DNA from: Streptomyces cellulosae
GTDB taxonomy: Bacteria; Actinomycetota; Actinomycetes; Streptomycetales; Streptomycetaceae
Assembly: GCF_000721105.1 (NCBI RefSeq)
Contig: NZ_JOEV01000032.1
Coordinates: 1-64,000 of the forward strand
Length of the DNA: 64,000 bases
Direction: 5' to 3'
Positions 53,461-63,489 of the stretch are shown piece by piece; positions within the stretch are counted from its first letter, which is position 1, and every line of letters starts with the position of its first letter. The translations under genes were made by a program, and so were the position numbers. Below the pieces are notes generated by a model that saw nothing but the letters and a program-made list of their open reading frames with translations, was not told the origin of the DNA and ran no database searches.

Positions 53461-56265
53461 GAAGAGGCCCTCGTAGCCCTGCCAGCTGGTGGCGATGCGC
53501 GTGCGCGCCCCGAACGATCCCTTGCCGTCGCCGTTGTTGCGCCACACGTTCCCCGCGCTGTCCCGCGAGACCAGGTCGGCCTTCCCGTCGCCGGTGATGT
53601 CGCCGACGCCGACGATCACGTTGTAGGAGCCGCCCCAGTTGGAGAAGACCTTCGCCCGGGCGCCGAACGTGCCGTTGCCGGTGCCGTAGTACCGGTACAG
53701 GTTGTTCGCCGTGTCCTGCGCCAGCAGGTCACCGATGCCGTCGCCGTTCAGATCCCCGGCCCCGAGGACCTTCTTGTACGTCTTCCAGTTGGCGTAGAGC
53801 TTCACCCGGGCCGACAACGTGCCCGCGCTGGTGCCCTTGTAGAGGTACACGGTCCCGGTGGAAGCGTTCCGTGCGATCAGGTCGGGGCGGCCGTCCTTGT
53901 TGACGTCACCGGGCGCGGTCAGCACGTCGTACTGGTTCCAGCCGGACGTGCCCAGCGAGGTGTACGGCGTCGACGTCTTCAGCGCGGCGCCGCACCCCGG
54001 CTTGTAGGCGCGCAGGGCGCCGCTGCTCAGCCGCACCAGGACGTCGTTGCAGCGGTCCTCGCTGAGGTCGCCGAACGGCACCGCCTTGACCGAGGTCGCC
54101 CAGCCGCTGCCGCTCACCTTCCCCGAGAACGTGCCCTTGCCCGTACCTTGCTGGAACGTGAGCGCGCCGGAGGAGTCGAGGGTGAGCAAGTCCGCGAGGC
54201 CGTCCCGGCCCGCGTGATCGCGCCGCACGGGAGCGGCGAGAGTCCCGGCCGTCATCAGATGGATGCGTTCGCCGGCATCCACGAAAGCCACACGGCCACT
54301 GTCAGGATCCAGGGTCCAGCGGACCCGTCGGTCCGAGGTACTGCCCTCGGGCATGAGGTTTGTGGTCGCAGGAAGATCGGCCAGGTCGGAAGTGACCGCC
54401 TGCCCGGAGCGGACGGCGGTGCGCACCAGCTTGCCCCGCTGATTGTCATGGCGGACCAGGAACCCGTCGGCCAGCAGCGCATCCCCCACGGGCACTGACA
54501 CCGACCGGCCGCGGGAGCGGTCGAACACACCGGCCTTCTGCTGCGCGGCGCACGCCCAGTAGATGAAATGGCCGTTGACCTGCAGCTCGCTGGGCACGCA
54601 CGCCGAGCCGACGTTGACGTCGACCGCCGCGGCCGTCGAGCCGAGGCGGCTCATCGACAGGTGCCCGGCGGTGGACGTCGTGGTCCACAGCTGTCCATCC
54701 CACAGGGTGGCGGCTACGGCCGTGCGCGTCGACATGACCTTGGACTGCGTCCAGTCGACGAGGAAATGCTTCTTGTTCGGGCCGCCCGAGAGCAGCGCGT
54801 ACCGTCCCTCCGTGGCGCTCACCTCACCGTAGAAGCCGTCAACGGTCAGCGTCTGGACCTCACCGGCGGGCGTACGGCGGTGTACCTGCTGGGAGTTGTC
54901 CGAGTCGGAGTAGACGACGGATCCGTCGCCCGCGCCGAACAGCCGCACACAGCTGTACACGAAAATGCACGGCTTGACCGCTCCGCCGGCCTGTCGGACG
55001 GGCCCCACCTGGGGGACCGCGTCGGCCGACACGGTGCGTGTGTTGAACATGACGTCGTAGGACGGGGGCGCGGTCTGGTCGGTCCAGGAAAGGGTGCCGC
55101 CCGCCAGTGACAGCCCGTCGATGGGGGCGGGCACCGGCGGCAGGTCCATCAGCTCATCGGTGACGATCTGTCCGTCCGGCGCCTCGAAGATCCGTTGCAC
55201 GCCCCAGTGCGCCTTGTCGGGACCGCCCGCCACGACGGCAGATCCGTCCGCCGATGCGTGGACCCAGCCGTCCATCTGCGGGAGCAGCGTGCGCCATTCG
55301 CCCGCGTCGGTGAGGGGCCGGGTGAGCACGGCACGGGTCTCATCGCCATAGGTGGTCACCACGACGTTGTCACCGACGACCGCGAAGTCGGTCTTCCCCT
55401 CGGTGCCCTGGGCCGGAACGATGATCACCGGTCCGTCCAGCGCGTCGCGACGCAGCAGCCGCGCACCAGTTCCCGGGTACCACCAGCCGACGTAGTCCTC
55501 GCTCAGGACGGGCAGCCGGGCCGAGTTCGCGTTGTAGGGGGCGAACACCTTGGTCCAGGTCCCGTCGCGGACGTCGACGAGCACGAGCTGGTTGAGGAAC
55601 ACCGCGGGGTCCTCGGTCGGAACGCGGTAGCGCAGCAGCAGCGAGCGGTCGTCCCGCGCGCTCGTCGCGAGGAGCTTGGCGTCGGCGGGCCAGCCGGTCA
55701 CCTTGGTGTCCGCGGTAGCGCCCCCGGCCGCCCGCTTCAGCAGGTGCAGTTCACGTACGTTCGCGGCATTGCCCAGGTAGGCGACCACGACGCCCTCACC
55801 GGCCGGACCCGCGTAGGCCATTCCGGTCGGGACCGTCACCGTGCCCCGGTCCTCGCCGGAGCCGATCACGCGAAACCGCACGACGTGTCGGCCCTCGGTG
55901 TCGGTCGACACGGTGAAGGTGGTGTCCGACTGGGCGAGCCCATTGAGCTGCTCAGTGCCGGCGAACTCCGTCACCGCTCGGGTCTTGCGCGTCGAGTAGT
56001 CAATCCACAGCCAGCCGCTGGATCCCTCGGGATTCGACAGCACACCCGTGTCGCCGAAGCCAATGAACACCGGATTACGCGTGGCGCTACGGTCCGCGGC
56101 GGGGAGCACGACCTCGCCCACTGCGACGACCTGGTCCGCCCTGACGGCCACCGCCGTCCCCGCCGGCACTGCGCCCGGAGTACCGGCGGCGAGGGCGACG
56201 GTCACGGCCAGGGCCGCACCCCTTCTGCCAAACAGACAGCGCCGCACGACCTTGCTACCCCCCAC
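53458..56265 (-). CDS. Large secreted FG-GAP/VCBS repeat protein
   Basis: 935 residues. Signal peptide ALAVTVALAAGTPGAVPAGT after a basic start. A long middle region of about 600 residues with propeller-like repeats precedes three or more FG-GAP repeats near the C-terminus: GDVNKDGRPDLIARN, GDLNGDGIGDLLAQD and GDITGDGKADLVSRD, each with a calcium-binding DxNxDGxxD pattern. Such proteins bind polysaccharides or other surfaces; no catalytic domain is recognised. The stop TAG (53460-53458) lies in an IS terminal repeat, so the end EGLF is IS-defined. Monocistronic. Confidence 0.9.
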   Translation of the reverse strand: MGGSKVVRRCLFGRRGAALAVTVALAAGTPGAVPAGTAVAVRADQVVAVGEVVLPAADRSATRNPVFIGFGDTGVLSNPEGSSGWLWIDYSTRKTRAVTEFAGTEQLNGLAQSDTTFTVSTDTEGRHVVRFRVIGSGEDRGTVTVPTGMAYAGPAGEGVVVAYLGNAANVRELHLLKRAAGGATADTKVTGWPADAKLLATSARDDRSLLLRYRVPTEDPAVFLNQLVLVDVRDGTWTKVFAPYNANSARLPVLSEDYVGWWYPGTGARLLRRDALDGPVIIVPAQGTEGKTDFAVVGDNVVVTTYGDETRAVLTRPLTDAGEWRTLLPQMDGWVHASADGSAVVAGGPDKAHWGVQRIFEAPDGQIVTDELMDLPPVPAPIDGLSLAGGTLSWTDQTAPPSYDVMFNTRTVSADAVPQVGPVRQAGGAVKPCIFVYSCVRLFGAGDGSVVYSDSDNSQQVHRRTPAGEVQTLTVDGFYGEVSATEGRYALLSGGPNKKHFLVDWTQSKVMSTRTAVAATLWDGQLWTTTSTAGHLSMSRLGSTAAAVDVNVGSACVPSELQVNGHFIYWACAAQQKAGVFDRSRGRSVSVPVGDALLADGFLVRHDNQRGKLVRTAVRSGQAVTSDLADLPATTNLMPEGSTSDRRVRWTLDPDSGRVAFVDAGERIHLMTAGTLAAPVRRDHAGRDGLADLLTLDSSGALTFQQGTGKGTFSGKVSGSGWATSVKAVPFGDLSEDRCNDVLVRLSSGALRAYKPGCGAALKTSTPYTSLGTSGWNQYDVLTAPGDVNKDGRPDLIARNASTGTVYLYKGTSAGTLSARVKLYANWKTYKKVLGAGDLNGDGIGDLLAQDTANNLYRYYGTGNGTFGARAKVFSNWGGSYNVIVGVGDITGDGKADLVSRDSAGNVWRNNGDGKGSFGARTRIATSWQGYEGLF

Positions 56266-56439
56266 GGAACCCCCGGCCCCTCGCCCTGGCAGCTGTAACC
56301 CGACAGGTCCGCCAGTGTGTGATTGAAATGTGCATGCCCTGAGCGGGCGACGGGAGCTTATCAGTGCACACCAGCGGGGTCGCCGGGATTACCGGGGCGG
56401 CAGAAGGGCCCGCGCGACTCAGTCGTACAGGCCCCTGAT

Positions 56440-56755
56440 CTCACCTCATTTGACTTCATCCACGGGCCTTCGGCGTCGGGCAACGCGGAGGCCTGGATCT
56501 GCTGAAGAGCTCGCGTGAACACGCCGTCCAGCGCATAGCGACGGAAGCGGGTGTAGACGGTTGCCATGGGCCGTAACGTTCCGGAAGGTCACGCCAGGAG
56601 ATCCCGGTCCGGATCTTGTAGACCATCCCTTTGATGACCTGCCGGTCCGGCACCCGCGGCCGGCCCGTCGCAGCCCGCCGTATCAGCGGAACGAGCAACT
56701 CCCACTCCTGATCGGCGAGTTCATGACGGCGTTTCACCTCACCGTGATCCACCAC
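56440..56755 (-). pseudogene. IS5-type transposase, N-terminal fragment with a frame break
   Basis: RRHELADQEWELLVPLIRRA and IKGMVYKIRTGISWRDLPER followed by YGPW form the N-terminal half. After a slip near 56570, TVYTRFRRYALDGVFTRALQ then QIQA continues. The protein ends near 56440 without the DDE residues. The right IS end is at 56765-56780. Confidence 0.75.
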
Positions 56756-56764
56756 CCGATGATC

Positions 56765-56780
56765 TTTGAAGACGGACCCT
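56765..56780. repeat. IS terminal repeat (right end)
   Basis: TTTGAAGACGGACCCT, same as the ends at 376-390 and 53441-53458. Marks the outer boundary of the relic at 56440-56755. Confidence 0.65.
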
Positions 56781-56913
56781 AGGAGCGCAGGAAGCCCCGT
56801 CGGGGCAGGGTGACCAAATGGGGCCCTGGCCCGACGGAGCTCGGTCGGCCGGGCGGCGGGTTACCCGCGCCAGGCAGGGGCCGGTGCCGGTGCCGTGTGC
56901 GGCGCTCTCCGGC

Positions 56914-57588
56914 TCAGCCGAAGTTCACGTCGCTGCACCACATGTAGGCCTGGTCGAGGTGAGAGGCCTGCCAGATCACGAACAGGATGTGGTGTCCGGT
57001 GTAGCCGGAGGTCTGGACGGGGAACGTGATGTCCTGCGCCGGGGCGAAGCGGCCGGTCTGCGTGATGAAGTCGAGATTGCTCCAGCCCAGGGTCTGGGTC
57101 TTGGGGTTGAAGCCCTGCTTGCTCACGTAGACCTTGAAGTAGTCGGCACCGTGGGACGCCTGGTCGTACAGGTGGACCGAGAAGTTGTTGCCGACGGTCG
57201 TGGTCTTCCACTGCCCGGGCTTGTTCAGGCTGGCGTTCCTCGAGAGGTTGTTGCTGCAGAGCGTCCCGTCGGGGGTCCGCGCCTGGAACTGGCCACCGAG
57301 GCCGTCGCGGAGCGCGCTCATCCAGTTCCACATGGTGTCGGGGTTGGCCTGGAAGGCCTGCCAACACATGGGGTCTTCGGTCTGCATGGCCGGATTCGTG
57401 TGGTTGCTGCCCCAGGTCTTCCAGCACTGGTACGCGCGGGAGGCGGGGCCGACGACGGTGCCGTGAGCCTGGGCGGGGGCCGACCAGGCGAGTGCGCCGA
57501 CAACCACGGCGAACAGCATGACGAGAGCCTGGAGAGGCCTACGGAGGGACGACCGCGAACGCCCGGCTAACTGACTCTGTTTGAGCAT
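56914..57588 (-). CDS. AA10 lytic polysaccharide monooxygenase
   Basis: 224 residues. The signal peptide ends at APAQA, exposing His42 as the mature N-terminus (HGTVVGPASRAYQCW). The second copper ligand is His146 in DQASHGADYF; the C-terminal Phe of DVNFG fits the axial position. Single-domain, no carbohydrate-binding module. A copper enzyme that cleaves crystalline cellulose or chitin oxidatively outside the cell. AAGGAG precedes the ATG. A perfect CebR box upstream (57623) favours a role in cellulose use; substrate is inferred from regulation, not sequence alone. Confidence 0.93.
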   Translation of the reverse strand: MLKQSQLAGRSRSSLRRPLQALVMLFAVVVGALAWSAPAQAHGTVVGPASRAYQCWKTWGSNHTNPAMQTEDPMCWQAFQANPDTMWNWMSALRDGLGGQFQARTPDGTLCSNNLSRNASLNKPGQWKTTTVGNNFSVHLYDQASHGADYFKVYVSKQGFNPKTQTLGWSNLDFITQTGRFAPAQDITFPVQTSGYTGHHILFVIWQASHLDQAYMWCSDVNFG

Positions 57589-57622
57589 GTGGGGGGACTC
57601 CTTCCAGTTTGCAAGGCTGTAG

Positions 57623-57636
57623 TGGGAGCGCTCCCA
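57623..57636. promoter_or_regulatory. CebR box upstream of the AA10 gene
   Basis: TGGGAGCGCTCCCA, a perfect 14-bp palindrome identical to the known binding consensus of CebR, the cellobiose-responsive repressor of Streptomyces. It lies 35 bp upstream of the AA10 start codon. Confidence 0.85.
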
Positions 57637-57880
57637 ACGGTAGGTCTTCTGCGTGAGATGTCAACGAAACAAACGGAGTTGATTACAGGGGTGGGCGGCG
57701 AGCAGGGAATTGCCGTGAGCCGGGAGTCAGAACCGTTCCCGGGACCGGACAGCAAGGGTGCGGCCGGGACTGGTGTGCGGGACGATGCCAGGAAGGGGCA
57801 TTCGCAGCATGGCAACGGGACCTGGTTCGTTCTGGCGTGAGGGCTGTCCGGTTGGTTCCCCGGCGTGCAGGAGGTGCTGA

Positions 57881-58021
57881 TCAGCTGGTCAGGGCGGGGT
57901 GACGGGGTTTCAGGTTCATTCGTTCGGCCGTTGCCGGGTCGGCATAGTGCTTCTCCTCGAATTCGGTCGGGCTGAGGTAGCCGAGCCGCTTCTGGATGCG
58001 CCGGGAGTTGTAGAAGAGCCA
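57881..58021 (-). pseudogene. IS3-family transposase (OrfB) C-terminal fragment
   Basis: FYNSRRIQKRLGYLSPTEFE followed by EKHYA matches the YN..R.H..LGY.SP.EFE end of IS3 OrfB proteins. The integrase core is missing. Confidence 0.65.
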
Positions 58022-58041
58022 TGCTCAAGACCTAAGAGCAG

Positions 58042-58119
58042 TGCACGGTGACGGGTGACCCCTACTCAAGACCTGGAGCTGGACTCCTCTCCACAGGCAC
58101 AGGGCCCCGTCACCGTGCA
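58042..58119. repeat. 14-bp inverted repeat upstream of IS110
   Basis: TGCACGGTGACGGG (58042-58055) and its exact complement CCCGTCACCGTGCA (58106-58119). CTCAAGACCT also occurs as a direct repeat here (from 58024 and 58065). It lies in the roughly 330-bp stretch between the IS3 relic and the IS110 gene, which holds no other gene. Confidence 0.75.
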
Positions 58120-58350
58120 TCTGCCGGAGTACGTCGCACGGCTCCACGATGACGTCATGATCGTGACCTGAGCCGTCCGTACGGCCACCTCTCCCTCATC
58201 ACCCGAGCTCCTTCCAGAGACCGGGGACCGTGCGGGGGGGGCTGGGGCTGCGAACTGCTCATCGGATGTCGGGCCACCGAGCCCTCCTATTAGGTCGCGG
58301 CGCGCCCCGCGCAGGCTCACACGCTGGTTCGAGAACGAAGAGGAGGGAGA

Positions 58351-59591
58351 TTGAAGTTGACGATCACCTGCGGGATCGACTGGGCGGAAGACCACCACGA
58401 CGTGCCGCTGGTCGACGAGACGGGAAAGCTGGTCGCCAAGCAGCGCATCAAGGACGACGCGGACGGTTTCCGCCGGCTGCTTGCCCAGCTCGCTGACGCC
58501 GGTGACTGTGCTGAAGCCCCGATACCGGTCGCGGTGGAGACCGCCCGCGGCCTGGTGTTCGCCTGCCTGCGCACCACCGGCCGGAAGGTGTACTCGATCA
58601 ACCCGATGGCGGTGGCACGCTACCGCGAGCGGCACCGCAGCGCCCGGGCGAAGTCCGACCACGCCGACGCGATGACGCTGGCAAACATCCTGCGGACCGA
58701 CGCCGACATGCACCGGCCACTGCCCGCCGACTCCGAACTGGTCCGGGCGATCGCCGTCCTCGCCCGCGCCCAGCAGGACACGGTAGGGAACCGTGCCCAG
58801 CTCAACAACCAGCTGCGCTCGCACCTCAAGCGGTACTACCCGGCTGCCCTCGCGGCGTTCGCCGTCCGCGGCGTGGGCCTGGACTCCCGGGAGGCCCGCG
58901 CGGTCCTCGCCGCGGCACCGGACCCGCACACCGCCGCCCGCTTGACCCGTGCCCAGCTGCGGGCCGCTCTGCGCAGATCCGGACGGCAGCGGAACATCGA
59001 GGTATGGGTGGAACGGCTGCGCACCGTTTTCACCGGCGACTACCTGCATCAGCCGCCGCTCGTCGAGCAGGCGATGGGGCGGCAAACCCTCGCGCCGGTA
59101 GCCCAGTTGGATGCTGGCCGGGCGGCCGACGACCTCGGCGAGGCCGCGGCCGAGGCGTTCGCCGGGCATCCGGACGCTGAAATCCTGGGCAGCTTCCCCG
59201 GGATCGGGCCGCTCACCGGCGCCCGCGTCCTGGCCGAGATCGGCGACGACCGCACGCGCTTCGCCGACGCCCGCGCCCTGAAGGCGTATGCCGGCTCTGC
59301 GCCGGTCACCATCGCCAGCGGCAAGAGCCACCTCGTGCGCCACCGCCGGGTGAAGAACCAGCGCCTGGCCGCCGCCGGCTACGTATGGATCTTCGGTGCA
59401 CTGCCTCCCTGCAGGTCAAGACCGAATACGACCGACGCCGGGACCTCGGGGACCGGCACACCGCCGCCATGCGCAACGTCTTCAACCGTTTCCTGGGATG
59501 CCTCCACCACTGCCTGCAGACCGGGCAGAAATTCGATCCCGGCAAGGCGTTCCCCGCCGCGTCCACGGCGCCGGTGACGCTCGCGGCTTGA
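58351..59591 (+). pseudogene. IS110-family transposase with a frame break near the C-terminus
   Basis: DEDD transposase N-terminal GIDWAEDHHDVPLVDETGKL, RSARAKSDHADAMTLANIL in the middle and the C-terminal transposase_20 domain (LGSFPGIGPLTGARVLAEIG, ARALKAYAGSAPVTIASGKS). Near 59395 the frame changes and the end ASLQVKTEYDRRRDLGDRHT ... FLGCLHHCL follows one frame away to 59591. Nearly full length (about 410 residues), so inactivation is recent or an artefact. Confidence 0.75.
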
Positions 59592-59719
59592 CTTCTTACC
59601 AAGCTCGGATGTCTGTGGATCGAGCTCGGGGAGCACGCAAAGGGCGTACTTTCCCGAGGGATCGACTGATGCTCATCGAGTAGGCCGGTGTTCGCAGCAC
59701 CGGTCGGGAAGGCACGCCC

Positions 59720-60492
59720 GTGCTCAGCCGAGTCAACGACGACGGCACCACCGCCAACGGCTCCTCCTTGATCGACGAGATCGTCCGGGACGGCGCGAGG
59801 CGGATGCTCGCGGCGGCCCTGGAGGCCGAAGTCAAGGCCTAAACAGCTGAGTTGGCCGGCCAGCGCGACGAGACCGGCTGCCGGCTCGTGGTCCGTAACG
59901 GCTACCACCAGCCCAGGAAGGTCACCACCGCGGCTGGGGTGGTCGAGGTCAAGGCCCTCCGGGTAAAGGACAAGCGCGTCGACGAGGCCACCGGCGAGCG
60001 CAAGCGGTTCTCCTCCGCGATCCTCACGCCGTGGCGCCGCAACTCCCCGAAGATCAGCGAGGTACTGCCCTTGCTCTACCTGCACGGCCTGTCCTCCGGC
60101 GACTTCGTGCCGGCACTGGAACACTTCCTTGGGTCGGCGGCCGGGCTCTCGCCAGCCACCGACACCCGCCTCACTCAGCAGTGGCAGGCCGACCATGCCG
60201 CGTTCATGGACCGCGACCTGTCTGAGGTCGACTACGTGTACGTGTGGGCCGACGGCGTCCATCTCAACGTCGCCAGGAGGAGGCCAAAGCCTGCGTCCTG
60301 GTGCTCATCGGGATCCGCGCAGACGGCTCCAAGGAACTGGTCGCGCTCAAGGACGGCTACCGCGAGTCCGCCGAGTCCTGGGCCGACCTAATGCGTGATT
60401 GCGCCCGCCGGGGTATGCGCGCCCCGGTGCTCGCGGTCGGCGACGACGCCCTGGGCTACTGGAAAGCCCCGGCCGAGGTGCTCCCCTACACC
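59720..60492 (+). pseudogene. IS256-family (mutator type) transposase, truncated
   Basis: DEIVRDGARRMLAAALEAEV, an in-frame TAA after VKA, then RLVVRNGYHQPRKVTTAAGV and ILTPWRRNSPKISEVLPLLY, then VDYVYVWADGVHLNVA with the first catalytic Asp region. A slip near 60280 precedes CVLVLIGIRADGSKELVALK and VLAVGDDALGYWKA. The C-terminal third is lost at about 60492, where an IS630 relic begins. One stop, one slip and one truncation. Confidence 0.75.
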
Positions 60493-60493
60493 G

Positions 60494-60800
60494 CGGCCAG
60501 CTCCTCGCGGCGGCCTTTGAACGCCCTGGCCATGTGTGCCGAGGCGTTGTCCAAGACGACGGTGCAGGGACGGGCGCGCTTCCAGCCCGCGGGCGGTTCC
60601 TCCAGTCCCGCATCCCCGCCGGGCCCTGCCCCACCGACAGGGCGCCCAGTACGTTCACGCGCCGGCCCTTCTTGTCCTCGCGTGGCACCACGGTCTGTTG
60701 CCCTGCCCGGGACCAGGTGTATCCGGTGGGCATGGTCGGGGCGAAGCCGCTCTCGTCGAGGAAGTACACGTCGCTTACGCCGTGTTCGCCGCCCGCGCAG
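60494..60800 (-). pseudogene. IS630-family transposase fragment
   Basis: YFLDESGFAPTMPTGYTWSR and REDKKGRRVNVLGALSVGQG are in one frame; VVLDNASAHMARAFKGRREE is in another. These hold the first two catalytic Asp regions (LDES, LDNASAH) with the spacer deleted. The third acidic residue is missing; the fragment joins the IS256 relic at 60493. Confidence 0.7.
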
Positions 60801-60823
60801 CCGGCACATCACCGAGATACCGC

Positions 60824-61468
60824 TCAGTCGCTCCCGTACGCGCGCAGGAAGGCGTCCACGGCCGCATCCGCCATGCCGCGCAGCTCGGCGGCGGGGACGC
60901 TACGGGTACCCAGCCGGGAGCGGGACTCCAAGGGGCCGGTGAGCAGGGCGAAGAAGTGTTCGGCGGCTTGCTCGGGGTCGCATGGGCGCAGGCGGCCGGC
61001 GAGCGAGAGGCGGGCCAGCCGATCGGCGAGTGCCGCACGGGGGCGGTGCGCGGTGCGCTCCTGCACGGTCTCGATCAGGTCGGGGAATCGTGCCACCTGG
61101 GCGTAGGTCAACCAGCGCAGCGCACGGGCGCGTTCGCCGCAGCAGATCCGCAGCAGCCGCTGGGCCAGGTCCGCAAACGCCACACGCACGTCATCGTCCG
61201 GGGCCCGATCGCGCAGCCGCTCGACGACCGCGAGGTTCTCCGCCATCAGGATATCGGCCGCTGCATCGATGGTGTGGCGGAAGAGGGTCTCCTTGTCGTT
61301 CAGGTGGCTGTAGACGGTCGGCTTGGCCACGCGTGCCTCCTGCGCGATCTCCTGGACGCATGCCTGCTCGTATCCGCGCCGTGCGAAGACGGCGAACGCG
61401 GCGTCCAGGATCGCCTGCCGCTTGTCGACACGCCCGCGCGAGACGCCACCGGCCCCGCTTGACGCTAC

Positions 61469-61477
<9 letters not shown>
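60824..61477 (-). CDS. TetR-family regulator of the Dabb gene
   Basis: 217 residues. HTH: AILDAAFAVFARRGYEQACV followed by QEIAQEARVAKPTVYSHLND. The C-terminal domain resembles the AefR-like group (LAQRLLRICCGERARALRWL). The ATG at 61477 lies inside a perfect 16-bp palindrome. A second, weaker site lies near the divergent Dabb gene. Autoregulation by blocking its own start region is likely. The effector is unknown. Confidence 0.9.
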
Positions 61478-61974
<497 letters not shown>

Positions 61975-62470
61975 CCGGACCGGGCCGCCGCCCCCGCGAA
62001 TCCGACTCATGGGCCGCCGGCCGTGCGGGAGGGCCGACAGCCCGTTTCAGTGCAGCCCGCGCGAGCGCACCTTCCCCACGGGCCTAGCCACCTGAGGCGG
62101 CAAGGTCGTCACGATCTGCGTGGCCGCATTCCACCTCGTCCAGCATGGGACTTACCTACGCGCGCTTTTAGCCGTCCGACACCGGCCGCGGTATCCCCGC
62201 GTCCACACGGCCGCCTCGGAGCCGAACCCTCGCTCGACTGAGGAGCCGGCCGCTGTGTCCGGGATGGCTACGCGGTCGCGCCTGCTGCCACCGGTGTGCT
62301 GTCGGTCCAGCTGCTGCCGCGCGAGCACGCCTGCAGCGCACAGCGTCCCGTACTTCGTCACCGCGCTGCGCACTACGGTTATCTCCGGTCTATGTGGCCT
62401 GGTTGCAGTTCAGGGCTTCGCTGCTGTGTGAGGGACGTTACGACGGTCCCGCTTCAAATAGGGTGACGGT
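61975..62470. other. Intergenic region, no gene recognised
   Basis: Only shadow frames rich in Arg, Ser and Pro. No RNA gene, hairpin or promoter element stands out. Confidence 0.4.
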
Positions 62471-62827
62471 GTGTCTCAGAGTCCTGATCAGCCACTTCTG
62501 CCGTCTCGTCATCAAGTGGGCAGCCTCCGTGACTTCCTCCATGGAAGGACGTACTCGGCTGCCTCAGTCACCATCCGGCTCGACGGTGCACCGTCTCACG
62601 CTGCGGGCTTGCCTCTGGATGACGTGAGCAAGGTCTCGAATGCCCTGTATGAGGTTGTCGACGGTCTCGCCAGGCGGGTGCTGGACGCGGTTTCTTCCGG
62701 GCAGAAGAACGCTGAGGCGCGTGACGCATGGGTCGCGCTCTTGCTGATCGCCCAGAACTGGCGGGACTCACCTGCTCTGCCGGCAGACCTGAAGACCGTG
62801 GTTGATGAGGCTCTTCCACTCTGTTAG
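62471..62827 (+). CDS. Small hypothetical protein
   Basis: 118 residues from a GTG. Features: SLRDFLHGRTYSAASVTIRL, DDVSKVSNALYEVVDGLARR and AWVALLLIAQNWRDSPALPA. Helical C-terminal half. Codon bias is weaker than in the surrounding genes, and the ribosome site is poor. No family is recognised. It faces the hypothetical gene and DUF6262/recombinase genes on the other strand. Confidence 0.5.
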   Translation: MSQSPDQPLLPSRHQVGSLRDFLHGRTYSAASVTIRLDGAPSHAAGLPLDDVSKVSNALYEVVDGLARRVLDAVSSGQKNAEARDAWVALLLIAQNWRDSPALPADLKTVVDEALPLC

Positions 62828-62869
62828 GCGCTGGTACCGGGTGGATCGTCACCAGCCGAACTCGTCAGG

Positions 62870-63110
62870 TCACGGCTCCTGGTGTCCAGCTGCGCGGAGT
62901 CTGGCAGCGGCTTCAGCGAGTGTGTCGTAGTAGCCGGGTCGAGCCAGGAGGACCGAGCTGAAGTAGTAGCCCTGTTCTTCGTCAGGTTCGTCGTCCGCTT
63001 CGAAGGGTCGCCAGAAGCTGAGAAGAAGGTCTGGTGCGATGAAGGAGGCCGGGTCGTCCTCGGCCTCGGTGATCGTGGCGAGCCCGCGCAGCAGGGTGAC
63101 CACCTCGGCA
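62870..63110 (-). pseudogene. 3-prime fragment of an unidentified gene
   Basis: LLRGLATITEAEDDPASFIA, FWRPFEADDEPDEEQGYYFS and GYYDTLAEAAARLRAAGHQE are acidic, well-biased coding sequence ending at 62870. It takes over from the DUF6262 frame near 63110 with a frame change. It could be the end of another protein, or a short gene starting at GTG near 63103. Confidence 0.4.
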
Positions 63111-63489
63111 GCGCGTGAACGCGGGCTTGTTGCCGCAGCTGGCCGTTCTCGGTTCTGAGTCGTTTGATCTCTTGTCGGGCGAGAAGCAGGTCGGTGTGCT
63201 CGCTGGCGGTAGAGACTCGCCGTCCGCTCTGCTGGTCCTGGTGGCCCTGCGCGGCCAGGCGGGCCCGTGCCTGGTCCATGGGTTCGCGCAGGCCGGCGGC
63301 ATAGACGAGCCAGCTGGAGACACCGGCCTCGCGGGCGACTGTGGCAAGGGTGATGCGCCTGTTGTCGCGGAGCATGTCCTGGACGGCCTTGAGGACGCGT
63401 CCGCGTTTGTCGGCACTGTCCCGCTGACGTGCGGCTCTGAGGACCTCAGCGGGTGTCCTGGAGGAATTCGCGGACGTCTCAGCAGGCAT
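63110..63489 (-). CDS. DUF6262 family transposon-associated protein, 3-prime end uncertain
   Basis: At least 126 residues. DUF6262/TnpC-like features: EVLRAARQRDSADKRGRVLK, an HTH (ITLATVAREAGVSSWLVYAA) and a coiled coil (LLARQEIKRLRTENGQLRQQ). Such proteins accompany Tn554-type recombinases and are thought to assist transposition. The coiled coil is near the usual C-terminus, and the frame beyond about 63110 is of other origin. Starts 11 bp inside the end of the recombinase gene. Confidence 0.65.
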
